NCBI RefSeq assembly: GCF_023856365.1
Contig: NC_064551.1
Location: 2,808,501-2,872,500 of the forward strand
Length of the DNA: 64,000 nucleotides
From: Brienomyrus brachyistius
Lineage: Eukaryota > Chordata > Actinopteri > Osteoglossiformes > Mormyridae
Direction of reading: 5' to 3'
Shown here piece after piece: positions 32,016 through 43,015 of this stretch; within the stretch, counting starts at the first letter, position 1; each line of letters begins with the position of its first letter. The position numbers and the translations under genes were made by a program. The notes beneath the pieces are model-generated. The model was given only the letters and a program-made list of their open reading frames with translations, was not told the origin of the DNA and searched no databases.

Positions 32016-33160
32016 CAGAGAGGACCTGAGATGAGAGAAGTACGGCTGTCCTCTTTCCACAGTCTGTGTCGTCAAATTGCCGTATGGCGGAGTCCCTCTG
32101 CAGTTTTTGCAGATACAGGGCAATGGACAGGGACATAAGTCTTTCTGGGGTGGGGGGTGAGTATATTTTGCTGTAGCCAGAAGGTGGTTGAAATTGCTGA
32201 TTTCCACATGGAAATGGGTCCAGGCAAATTCGTTTTGATTTGAAGTGAGTTAGTGGGCGTTGAATGCGGAAGGGGGGGGGGGCACACTGTCAGTATTTGT
32301 TTTGACAGGATACCCTGCAAGAAACACTCATGGTATGTCTGTCTATCTCACCATGCAGACAAAGCGTTTTTTTTAAATATTACCTATTTATGAGGCAGAA
32401 GAAGCTGAGATTGAATGACGAGCCTTTCAGCGTGATGCAGAGGCTCCTGTACCCTGATTTCCCGTTATGTAACTAGTCCTGGGGGTAAAACCTCACACTG
32501 AAAGAATAAAAAGTGCCTGGGTTTGGATCAGCGTGGTGCCGTCTGTGCGTCACGGCAGGCAGCCTGCTACCTCAGGCGGGGAGCGAGGTGCCCCCTCCAA
32601 GACGGGATTTACTGCACCCGCAAATGCGGTGACCTCTACCCCCGGTCGCATTACATCTCCGCTGCGGTTAGCGGCACACGGCGGCGTCTGCCAGGCCCTG
32701 CCATCTCTGGCTTATCGGCCATTGTGCTGAATCCGCTGGCTTCGCCCGAGGCTGTCGACGGTGAACTGAAAATGCACCTGAGACCGCGAGACCTCGGGAA
32801 AAGCCTCACGCAGGCAGGGAAAATAGCACAGCGCCGATCTGAGCCTTAATGCAGAGCTGGTGGCGGCTGCGAGGGCGGAGACGTCTTCAGCGTCAGTTCC
32901 CAGCGTCGCCGTTAAAATGGTGCCGCATCTGCAGAGGGCGTCTACGAGCAGACAGCTTTATACGTGGCTTGGAAAACGGAAAAAACAACTAAAACTGCAA
33001 ACGATGATGCCGCCGCTTAAAGCGACACACACGAGAGGGCGTGTATGTGTCACAGCAAAAGCCACGTTCACAGATCTCCATGGGAACAGTAATCAAAAAA
33101 GTTTTTTTCCCCCCGAGTTGTTTTGTTTTTTTTTTTTTTATAGTAAAAGTAAACTTCCCT
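32016..33160. other. Non-coding sequence with CpG-rich middle
   Basis: 32520-32920 is CpG-rich with overlapping frames of 108 and 65 codons (plus), with no domain. It might be a CpG island or CNE. A run of 10 G occurs near 32273-32282. A 131-codon frame (32860-33255) runs across a poly-T tract and is not credible as a gene. Confidence 0.4.
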
Positions 33161-33720
33161 GTGGCAAGATGACAGTTCTTTATGCCTCGATGCCTTTAAG
33201 CCAGATTTGCAAAACATTTCAACTTGAAAATTTGTGGCCTGAAACCTTATCCTGAGCCCATCTCTGCCATTCACATCAATCTGACAAGTGGCACTTTGAG
33301 ATGTGGGGCTTATTTCCTCGATTTGCACTATTTCCCAGTCTTCACACTCATTAAATGGATCCTGATGAATTACAATAGCAAACAAAAGTGAAAAGAAATG
33401 GCAGCTGACAAGAATGTTTAATGCATTTTCATGACAATTTCGAGATCCAATTATGCTTCATTCAGAAGGCAGCACTGCTGTATATAATACAGCAAGAAAT
33501 ACTTCAAAATTCTGTGCAGATAAACCAATGGAACAATTGCTGGAGCAATTTAGATATTTTCGGTTCACACGATCTCCAACCAGGACACTGGTTCCTCAAC
33601 AAATATACCTCCTGCCACACACAGATATATAAATGTGTCAGTAAAAGGTTACAGTTGTGCTGCAGTTATTTTCAATAGCGCAGGATAAATGCATTTTTAT
33701 CTACATTTTACTCAAAAGGG
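33160..33720. promoter_or_regulatory. Large AT-rich CNE-like block
   Basis: About 550 bp without repeat signatures contains GAATGTTTAATGCATTTTCA, GAGATCCAATTATGCTTCAT and AACAATTGCTGGAGCAATT. It also has an inverted repeat at 33476-33494 (TGCTGTAT, 3-bp spacer, ATACAGCA). The frames crossing it (131 plus, 105 minus, 85 plus) are unrelated to known domains. Density of homeodomain/POU-type cores and lack of repeats argue for an enhancer-like conserved element. Alignment is needed to confirm. Confidence 0.35.
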
Positions 33721-34241
33721 GAAATAATAGCTAATCCTCCTGTCAGCGAGGCATCTCCAGGAAAACAGGGCCCTCACTCGAGACTGGAGATAGCGACTCG
33801 TTCATCTTTTTGGGACACGGCACGGGGGAATCGTTAATGGCGAGCTGACAGAGACGTGGAGACTTTGGGTTATGGGGATTAACTTCTCTGAGCTGGGGAA
33901 GCGTGAGGATACAGAAAGCGTTTTATGTGTGTCCGTATGAGGCCGCGTGAGGAGGGGCTCCTTCGGCAACCTGGCGGAGTACGAAGGTGTAATAAGGGAG
34001 AGAGTGTAGTTGGTTTGCTGTGAGGTGGCAGCGCCTTAAAGAGGCACCTCCATTACATTCGATTAGACATGCCTCATTCTCAGCGTATTTCCTAAATGTC
34101 GTAATTAAGAACGGTAAGAACACGATGGCGGATTCCTGTAAGGACGACTGTGGCCCTATTTCAGAGATCCGGTCCGACGTAACAACGGGACTCTCCGGGA
34201 AACCGGCTGGAGGAGCGCGGATTCCGTCAAGCCCCGACACT
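33721..34241. other. Non-coding sequence with YY1-like site
   Basis: CACGATGGCGGATTCC near 34121-34136 contains a YY1-like GATGGCGG. The ATG in it (34125) opens a frame that runs into the 13-bp minisatellite. No upstream promoter elements or protein similarity back it as a gene start. Confidence 0.35.
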
Positions 34242-34355
34242 CACGGCGGCGAGTCACGGCGGCGAGTCACGGCGGCGAGTCACGGCGGCGAGTCACGGCG
34301 GCGAGTCACGGCGGCGAGTCACGGCGGCGAGTCACGGCGGCGAGTCACGACGACG
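34242..34355 (+). repeat. 13-bp GC-rich minisatellite, 8 perfect units
   Basis: CACGGCGGCGAGT is repeated exactly from 34242 to 34345 and followed by a diverged copy (CACGACGACGG). The perfect identity implies recent expansion. Because 13 is not divisible by 3, the frame crossing it shows a 13-residue period (SHGGESRRRVTAA), a repeat product. The CGG-rich strand could form secondary structure. Confidence 0.95.
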
Positions 34356-34639
34356 GCATGCTGGGGCCCGCCGGAATGCGGCGCCCCATTTCTCATGTGT
34401 ACGAGACGTGAGGCACTTAGTGCAACTTTTAAAGATGATAAATTATTCTGCAAATGATTCTGCGGCAGTTCAAGATCAGCCAAAGCCTCATTGGTATTCC
34501 AGGCATCCGCGTGAACTACTTACATGCTTCCCTGCTGCAGGATATATGAAAGGACGGCGGAGTGAATCACTCCACACAAGACATCGTCTTATTTAACACA
34601 AACGAGGGCAGAGCCGTGTGTGATCTCCCAGCATTCCCC

Positions 34640-35000
34640 GTGTTAATGGCGTAAGCGCTTAAGCCCCCTCCAAGGTGGTGGGCACCGGCTTCTTGTCTCC
34701 GAGCGCCTCACACGTCCGGCCGGACCCGAAGATCCCTCCCCCCTCTTCTTCCAGGAATCCTTGGTGCCGGCGGTGGGGTGGGCTGGGGTGCACGGTTTGT
34801 GGCCAATCAGAGCGTGACTAGGTGTAGCAGAGTTACCTGGGGTGCAGCGTGACCCGCCCCCGCCACATCCCTCCGTCCCCCAGGCGATCTCCGTTTGCGC
34901 ACGGGGCCCGTCCCCTGGCTCCGCGGCGAGCCCCGCCTCACTGGGAGCTGTAACCGCCAGCTGATTGCCTCTGTCTCACTACTGTGTCTTTTTAAACGAT
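34640..35000. promoter_or_regulatory. CpG-rich promoter-like patch (CCAAT, GC boxes)
   Basis: The patch is CpG-dense. It contains CCAATCAG at 34803-34810 (NF-Y type), GACCCGCCCCCGCC at 34851-34864 and GCCCCGCCTC near 34930-34939 (Sp1/KLF-type GC boxes), all within 140 bp. That arrangement is typical of TATA-less vertebrate promoters reading to the right. No first exon with protein similarity follows. It could serve a non-coding RNA or a distant gene's alternative first exon, or be a GC-rich enhancer. Confidence 0.35.
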
Positions 35001-36479
35001 GCCACGGAAAGTTAATGAAAAAAAGAACACCTCCATTTCTTTAAAGAGGGAGGGGAAAAAGGCTCCAGGCTTTCAGCTCTTAGATACAGATGGCAGTTCC
35101 AGGTCACCGTTAAGTCCTGGCTTTCGTCGGGTGAAACTCTTGGCCCTTTGAAATATTTTGTCGAAGACAACGTAAAAGACGAAAGGTTATCCTCCTGTCT
35201 CCGCTCCCGGGGAACTGCGTCGGGGCAGTTAACACTACAGCTTGTATAAACTCGCCCTGTCAGGCCAACTTGGGGTGGACGCGTGATGTTCCACCTGGAA
35301 TCGCTGGGGACATCTCCAAAGGGATGTGAGTATGTGCTGCACAGGGATGCTGCAGTCACACATCAGATTACAATCTGTGATGATAAGCCTGAAGAGATCT
35401 GCTTCTTTACGTTAAATAAAAAGAAAACTGGATTGAATAACTGTCCCCCTCCCCCCAAACACATAGGCACCCGGCCTCATTATACGCAATCATGTAGTGC
35501 TGTGATCTAGCCTCAAGGAACAGTGAAATTAAAATACAGTTATATATACAGTATTGTGTCTGTAAATTTGTCTAATTAGTGACTGGGACAGGAACCAGGA
35601 GCTCTGAGATTTTTTTTGCCGTTTCTTAAGGAACATAGATGGTACTAGTTATGTAGTATCACAAGGTAATCAGTGTAAAAGAGGCAGATTCTGGCCAGTG
35701 TGGTGACAGCTTAATGCCGAGTCTGGCTGACTCTCTGACTAGAAGTGCAGTCAGTGAATATCACACCGTCACATTCCTCCTGGGACAGTTTTACATGATG
35801 GATGGAATCCTTTACAGTAAAAGCAGAACTCCCAATATCTACAACCCCCCCCCCAACTTTCTCATGGCCATTTATTTGAAGGACACGTTTTCTAAGGAAA
35901 ACATTGCACTGGATGAAGGTAATGGACCCTGAATGCAGAACGTTCTAGCAGATTGGGCCTCTCGCTCTGGAACGTGGCAGGCTTTGATTATGGAGGTGAC
36001 AGTCTGCAGGAATCACCGTGATTGTTTCCGTCGAAGTAGGAGTGACCGGAACGCCGGCGAGATGAATGGCTTCCCATGATGCCTTGCGGGTGGCTTTCTG
36101 ATGCTCAAGCTGATAGCGGTTTCCCCTTGAGGGAGACCTTGTGGTGTCACTGAAAGACCCGCGTACGCACCAGCGCCGGGCGTCGCCCGGGTGATAAACA
36201 GTGACGTCGGCGCACGACTCATTGTTGTAAGGATGCGCGCCTGGTTTGTTTCTGCTTTTAAAGTATGCCAGCAATCACGGCTTAAAAGAGAAATCTCCCA
36301 GAACCGATTTCTGAGACAGACCAGTGGAGAGCAGAGATTCTGTGCACGTTCGTCTGAAGGCGATCGAGAAAAACGAAAAGCTTTTCGCCAAAACATCTGA
36401 TGACTTGATAATGAAGGAGTAACGAACTGCTAAAAGGAGCAGGTCTGAAGAAAACTGTAAAATGAAAAACAAATTAAGA
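35001..36479. other. Unique non-coding sequence
   Basis: No gene is recognised. Overlapping frames of 109 and 127 codons (minus, 35945-36396) lack domains. A C run lies near 35846-35854. No SINE boxes or transposon ends were seen. Confidence 0.5.
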
Positions 36480-36880
36480 GCATTGACTGTTTACCACAGT
36501 GTTCTCCCTTTGTAGATAGTATTTTTATCGATTATTTGATTTTGTGGCCATTCAAAATTATGCTGGATCAAACATTTAAAAAAAGACCTTTCAGGTTATT
36601 TTTTTAAAAGTTTACTTTTCCCCGATCTGATGGCAGAAAGAAAAGCCTACAGCAAACTGACTTTTGAAGGTGAATCGTCTATTATTAGCTGGCAAGGAAC
36701 TTCACTGGATGTAAACCTCCATGCTGGTCTCTTGGATTCAATTCCAGAAGAGCTAAATGAGGCTGGTTTGGTTCCATCCACTGTATGCAGCACTGGAGCA
36801 GCAGAGGACGGCGATTCATTAGCTGTAGGCAGGTCGCATCATTACAGCCACGCTGGCGGCATTTAGGATCGCGGGCTCCT
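36480..36880. promoter_or_regulatory. CNE-like block (weak)
   Basis: Repeat-free DNA with TGACTGTTTACCACAG (FOX-like GTTTAC), TTTTTATCGATTATTTGATT and GCTAAATGAGGCTGG. A 78-codon plus frame at 36630-36866 begins MAERKAYSKLTFEG. It has no recognisable domain and no flanking exon signals. Either a regulatory block or neutral DNA. Confidence 0.22.
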
Positions 36881-39549
36881 CATTTTGGGCGTGTCTGCCT
36901 TAACCGCACACAGCCTTGACTACTGGACCTCTCAAAGCAAAATGGACGAACTAATTTGATCGGATAGCCTGCATTAGCAAACGTGTGGGATTATTCGGAA
37001 CAAAGAGAATATTACTTTTATAACTATTGAATAAAAAGACCTTACAAGTGTTGTATAAAGGGGCGTCAGAGGGACACGCATTCCCTGGCAGCCCAGCACT
37101 TCATGGGGGCCAGGGAACGTGAAAAATAATAATGTATATGTCAGTTCTGGGGCCCAAGGTGACGTTTTGTCAGGAAGCCCGGGATTTTGTGATATACCCA
37201 GGATTGTATGTATGCGTGTTTTCCTCGAGTCTCCTTCCTTTACAAGGAAATGTCCTTCCTTATGTCTTACCCAAAGATACAGGCTGCCCAGTCTGACAGT
37301 TCTACTTTCATTTAGTGTCCACTTCAAAAACCAATGCATAGTCAACACACTTCCAGAGATGGGGTCAAACACACCTGCCGCTTCTTTCATTACCATAAAT
37401 GTCAGTGGTCTTCTACTTCGACAGTTTTTTTATTATACTGCCAGAAATGTCAGATGTATTTATGACAGTCATAACAAAGGGTGATTGCCCAACAAAGATG
37501 ACTAGCCCTACAAGTATCGGATGCGGAAGTCTTTGATGCAGTTTTCTTTGTGTGTGATGCGTGTTTTTTGAACTCCGGCGACATGCGACGCCTCGAAACT
37601 CACCTCCTATGTCTCCTTGCTCGTCGACGGAACAGAATTAAAGAAGAGCACAATGAACAGCAGAAACAATGTGACAATACGATTCCTTGCCATTATCGAC
37701 TGGAGCGTGGTGTGAGTGACAGCAATCTGTGAGATCCTTCTGCTATACTGACTTTCCGAATGAGCTTGATGCGTGAAATGCTAAGTGGCATTTCTCATTC
37801 TTCTGGAAGTGTTCAAGAATTAACGGCAGAGAAAAGACACAGTGCATTAGAGAAAATGGATAGACCATCAAGAAGGTGGACGGACTCGATCAATAACGGA
37901 CACAGAGAACCTGGGACTGGACCGAACAGGAGGATCCTGTAAACACAGCTACCTGGCGCCGACATAATCTTGACAACACCTAACGATAACACCAGGAAAG
38001 CGTAATAAGTTCACCTACATAAATCCCTTAATTGGTTTCCCACAGAAGGTATGGTATTATCAGAAGGTCATGCATAAATGCAAACAATATCTACAGCAAT
38101 GCTGCATGTAGGCAGTGAGAAGGACAAAGAGAGAGATTCCTTAAACTCCAGTGCTATGTAAGCCGTTACTACCCAACAGCGGCACACATCAGTGCATAAT
38201 GATAAACTCAGATGCAGGAGTTCAGTTGGTTCTTGACACTCGGTCGTCGTTCTGCTCACGGCGACGCCACCCAGCTGCGATCTGCATGTGTGGCCGGGTC
38301 AGCTGGCGTGACTGAAGCGTATCAGGGGCGACACCCGCAGTCGTTGGTGGCGGAGGGGGGGGGGGGGTTGATGGAATAACTGTCTTAGACGGAGATGGGT
38401 TCCCTTGTCGCACGGCTCACTGACGTGACTGACATTCAGTCCCCCTTTGTGTAAAAAGGGCACAGAAACCATACAACCAGGCAGTGGCATCCCATAATAC
38501 TCCATGATAATGAAATGTCATAAATCTGAGTCAGTATTTATCAAAGGTGCGATTGTGGTTTGGGGTGGGCTCTCTGTATTAAATCTGTTTGGAAGGAAGG
38601 GATACCTGATTGACATGTAATTTAAACAACCTCATATGCACGGTATATCACACTCAATACCCAATGCAACATCCCATATCACAGCCTAAACATACACTGA
38701 CAATCTGCAGTCCAAAAATAACGAAGCGAATCATTCCAGGTTACGGAGGGTTAAACACGAAACACAGAACGTCTGCACAATCCTGCACATTCTCACACGA
38801 CCACACGAGACGTCGCATGCAGTAGAGTCAGTGAAAACTGCTACGAAAACCCACTGCTGAAATGCAAAGCTGCGAATATGCGAAAGGGCATTTTAACCCA
38901 AACAATCCGGCAATCAGCCATTATCTCAGCTCTCTGCGAATCGTCAGAGGACAACATACCGCTTGTACAGTTTCACATTATTGCATGGCTTTAGGTCCTT
39001 GGCTAACTATTAAAAATATGCCTGTTGCCAAGGAATGGGAACCCTAGGAGATGTAGCAGTTGACTGCCCTCTGCTAAATAATTACAAGGAGCTGTTAATA
39101 TCAGTGAAGTAACCTGGGGATCCAGACCGAGAGGAAATTTGTAGCCGACAGAAACAAATTGCTATATATGCTGCAGGCTTGTCCAAGTGTCAAAGGTTTA
39201 ATGAGCGGCGAGTGTCTATAGGTCGTCTCATACCTGCAATGTCTGCGCACGGCTGCAGACGGGCTACCGTCAGTGTTTATGGGAAAAACACCGGCAGTCG
39301 TAGCTTTCTTACACTTCGGCAACAACAAATGAAAACATTCGCCGGTCCTGAAGTGTTGCAGAGTATTTTCAGCACCTTCTTCTGCCGTTCTTGGCAATTG
39401 CTGTATGTATATTTGCCAACATAAAACACATTTGTTTTAAAAGCAAGGCCAAATAGATGAGCAGGAAATAATCAAATAAAATGTCAACTTACATATAACA
39501 ATAGCTTCATGTTTAATATTGCCCTTTTTTTTTGCTAGGAGAAAAGCTC
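36881..39549. other. Unique non-coding sequence
   Basis: Frames of 140 (minus) and 121 (plus) codons near 36974-37484 overlap each other and have no domain. A run of 11 G lies near 38357-38367. No repeat family is recognised until the LINE tail at 39550. Confidence 0.5.
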
Positions 39550-39732
39550 AGTGTGAGTGACTGGTGTGTGTGTGCCTGTGAGTGAATGTTGTGTGAGTGT
39601 GCCCTGTGATGGGTTGGCGCCCCATCCTGGATTGTTCCCTGCCTTCCACCCGCAGTCTCTGGGATGGGCCTCGGACCCCCCCGTGACCCTGAATAGGACG
39701 AGTGCTTACAGAAAATGGATGGATGGATGGAG
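39550..39732 (+). mobile_element. LINE 3' end with (ATGG)n tail
   Basis: TGCCCTGTGATGGGTTGGCG, CCCCATCCTGGATTGTTCCC, GGGATGGGCCTCGGACCC, GTGACCCTGAATAGGACG and AGTGCTTACAGAAAATGG lead to the pure tail ATGGATGGATGG. This is the intact 3' terminus of the family found at 13375 and elsewhere. Tails of this kind are described for fish RTE-type (Rex3) elements, but I cannot fix the family. It is 5'-truncated, as is usual for LINE copies. Confidence 0.7.
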
Positions 39733-40944
39733 AAAAGCCTTAAAATCACCCTACCAGAACTGGCTGTCTAATCCTGGCTAAAAGGCACAGTGAACAGGGC
39801 CCTCTGATCCTGGATCCTGGGTTGGCAAGCATATCGCGGCCCTTCCTGCAATCCTGATCCACTTTCTATTCCGTTTGCGTGACGGGCTCGCTGCCGGTAC
39901 CACCATCGCCGGATGGCACGGTCCATGACCCAGTCTGAACGGCGAAATCCCGAAATGTTCTAACAGTGGAGTCAAAAAAGTCCGTGCCTCTGACACCGGG
40001 AAAATATTCAAAGATAATCTACACCCTCCCGATCAAAACTGGACTCCCACCTTACTACGCCCGTGGAATATTTTATCGTTATTCTCTTGAGCAGCTTAAA
40101 ATTGAAACACTCCCCCCCCCCATACTGAGAATGACCACTTCATTGAACGTGGTATAAAACATTTAATACGCCTTTCAGCAGAGAGAAAACAGAATTCCCA
40201 TTTTCAGTACTTCCAAGACCTGAAAACACTGCAGATATTGTACAGAAAGCCATTAAAAAGAAAGGAACAAAGCATTCTCTGAGAACGAATCAAAAGGCTC
40301 ATGAATAATGAATCGGAAACGATGCTGTAGCCCTGTCAGGTAGTGGTCATAAAAGCTACTGTGCTGCATCTGTCAGGATTCTGAAGAAACTTTGTAGCTA
40401 ACTTGCTTAAGCGTGAAATTCCCCGGCTTAATGAAATTCTCTGCTAGCCTTTGGGTGACGCACGACTCAGGTGCAGGTAATAGTAAAATTAATATGATTA
40501 TACAGCATGCAAGGCAAAGCATGGTTTTCTTAGCATAGCTTGATTAGATAAATGCTAAGTGAAAAATTGTCTGCGACATTCGCAGCAGCCTTTCAATATT
40601 TCTGTGAAATGGGAACATATTCCCGGGGAACATCGCGCTCCTTCCCTTATTTTCCAATGCTGAAGTGTATATGTAGGTCACGCCAGACTGTAGGTCCTCC
40701 ATTGTCCTACTCAGGATTTATTTCCGCAGTGGTGCTGGATGGCTATCGGGAATGCCGCCAAGATTCATTCTCAATTTCCCGTAATGACGCATCTCTCTAC
40801 TTTGAGTTGCACCACGCTAATTGGGCCTCACTGATGATTTGATCGATGCGATCGATCCGGCAGCCGAGCCGACAGCGATGACGCTGAGGGTGGCCAACGC
40901 CCCCTCTGGCGAACACGTCGCTTGCAGGAGCTGCTCCCTCTGAT
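39733..40944. other. Unique non-coding sequence
   Basis: No gene is seen. 40545-40640 is repeat-free and AT-rich, with the inverted repeat GGGAACATATTCCC at 40611-40624. At 40839-40858 GATCGATGCGATCGAT is a short direct repeat of GATCGAT. A CTCF-like CGCCCCCTCTGGCG (minus CGCCAGAGGGGGCG) lies near 40899-40912 but has spacing that does not fit the consensus. Confidence 0.45.
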
Positions 40945-40960
40945 GCTTCTTGCAAGAAGC
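40945..40960. repeat. 16-bp perfect palindrome
   Basis: GCTTCTTGCAAGAAGC is its own reverse complement. It overlaps the start of a CTCF-like motif by three bases. It may be a dimer-type binding site or chance. Confidence 0.85.
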
Positions 40961-40974
40961 TGCCCCCTACAGAC
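40958..40974 (-). promoter_or_regulatory. CTCF-like core motif
   Basis: On the minus strand GTAGGGGGCAGC fits the SYAGRKGGCRSY half of the CTCF consensus at all positions. The preceding CCA is replaced by TCT. It lies at the edge of the 16-bp palindrome. Confidence 0.45.
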
Positions 40975-42894
40975 CACCCCTGCTACACGCGTCACTTTGC
41001 CTTGAAACCAGTCAGATCTCCCGCGGCCGACCTTCCCTTGAAACCTCAGCGCACCTTAAATATGGCTGGATTTAGCACATACTGGCCAAGGTCACTTTTT
41101 AATTGTCAAAGACATGAGTTCTGACACGGGGCCAAATCGCTTATTACTCCACGTCTCCAGACACACAGGAAAGCAGCACTTCGGTGTCGTGCTGGTGGGA
41201 CCTGGCCAGGTAGGGTAATGAAATAAGTGCTGTTACAGCACAGTAATTACATCTCGGCGCTGATGAACAGCATGAACTTTGCCAAACTTTTCTGCTTGCG
41301 CGTGTTTATGCCGATCGTGTTTCTAATAAATATTAATGAAATGAACAATTAACTATTTTTTTTCTATACTACAGGCTGTCCTTGAGAGGCAAGGTTGTCC
41401 TTCATAACAACAGCGATACCTCTAATTAAGACATTTTTTTGTTCGCATTTGAGGAGACGAAAAATGTGCCCATTCTTGAAAAGGGTCAAGGTTCAGCTGA
41501 AACAGAGCTAAACGGAGTGTGACGTCCCAGGCAGGCCGAAGAGTGTTTGCCTTCTCTGCACGTTAATGGGGCATTACTGTTTCAAGCTGATACTCACCTC
41601 CCTACAAAGCCCCGTCCAGTTAACTGCTCCCTGAACTAGAAATGTATTTCTTTCAGCTCTTTTGATAGTGTCTTTGGCAATTTACTTACACATTATCGCG
41701 CATGGAAAATGAATTGCAACGGCTCCGTCTACAAAGACAGCAAAATAATGAGAACTGTTTCTCCTGTGAATTTTTGTGTATATACAAAATTTAAAAAAAA
41801 AGTGCATTAAGTCAGCTGCAAAAAGAATTTTATGGGGTATGTATTTCATTATTATTTTTTTTTCCCTGAGAACCCAGAACCTGATTTAAACAAAGGTGGT
41901 CAAAAATATCCGTTGCCGTATATCTGTGCGCCCCGAAAGAAAACGTGCCGGCTAAAGAATTTCAGATGCACGGGTCACATAAAAGCTCAGCAGACTATGA
42001 CATAAATCAAAATGTGCATCTGTGGAATAAATAGAGACAAGGAGGAAGAAAGAAACGCAGAAAGGACATTGTCACTCTCACACGCCGCAGCCAAGTCCTG
42101 CTTGCAGTGTGTAATAGGATATAATCAGGAGCAGCTGTTTTAGAATATGAAGCGCAAGGCTCTACAGTATGAATCATACATCTCCTGTTTTCCAGCATGG
42201 TCCCCTTTCTGCATTCATTACACGTGATTCCAATGCATTTATTTAGTCGCTTGTCATATATAAACAAATAGCTACGGTATGTAGAATATTCCGGAGCTTT
42301 ATTCAGACCAAAACAAAAAAATTAAAAGGAAACACATGCATGAATGCTCGCATGCACCCGTGTCCAGGTGCATGTACGAACACACTCATGCATGTGTTTG
42401 GATACGGCCACAGCAGGGTTTATCCTCCGCATGCCTGAAATATGTTTTACATGCACACGTGAGATCCTGACACACATGCTTCAGACTGACTAAGCAATGT
42501 GTGTAGGAGGTGTTACGAGGTGTGCATGGTTTATCCATTTTAAGCATCTCAGTACGTACGACTAATTTTAGAGGCTGAGATCGTGCTTCAAATGCATCAC
42601 GCATTCATTGCCGCGCAAACTTTCGGTAAGTTTCAAATGTGACCCACTTGTTGTTAATGTCCCAGATGGTGCGCGATGGAAGGTTCAAACCTCTTTGTCA
42701 GTTGAAGCTTGGCTAATCTACTGAAAACAGCAGCAGTTGCACCTTGGCTACAATATTCCCACGGGAGACAAAAATTTCCCCCTAACCCCGCAGTGTGTAA
42801 ACGTGCAGATTCCCTTAGAGACTTCAGATGCACATCTGAACCCCATCCATCAGGGAGCTTTGGAATATGAGCCCCCACCCTCCCTTGTGAGAAG
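40975..42894. other. Unique non-coding sequence, partly CNE-like
   Basis: 41290-41350 (TTCTAATAAATATTAATGAA) and 41630-41790 (GTGTCTTTGGCAATTTACTT, GCGCATGGAAAATGAATTGC) are AT-rich and repeat-free and could be regulatory. Frames of at most 86 codons have no domains. No mobile element is recognised. Confidence 0.4.
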
Positions 42895-43015
42895 TGAGGA
42901 CAGGCCTTATTTTAATGTGATGAACATAGATGGAAATGCATCTCATTAGCATAATTCATAGAGAGGATAAATAGTCTGAAGCAAGTGACTAGCATTTTGT
43001 TTACCTCTTCAGAAA
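42895..43015. promoter_or_regulatory. CNE-like block with POU and FOX-type sites
   Basis: AAATGCATCTCATTAGCAT around 42934-42952 contains an octamer-like ATGCAT and an ATTAGCAT POU-type core, followed by ATAATTCAT. Further right is TTTTGTTTACCTC (FOX-type TGTTTAC). The block is short and free of repeats. Role inferred from motifs only. Confidence 0.28.

Noticed and set aside
34125..34457. ATG in CACGATGGCGG opening a frame (MADSCKDD...) that looked like a gene start at a YY1-type site
   Set aside because: The frame runs into the 13-bp minisatellite and carries no recognisable protein sequence; no promoter elements lie upstream.
40899..40912. CGCCCCCTCTGGCG as a further CTCF site
   Set aside because: The motif has the right letters but an extra-G spacing that does not fit the consensus; mentioned only in the regional note.
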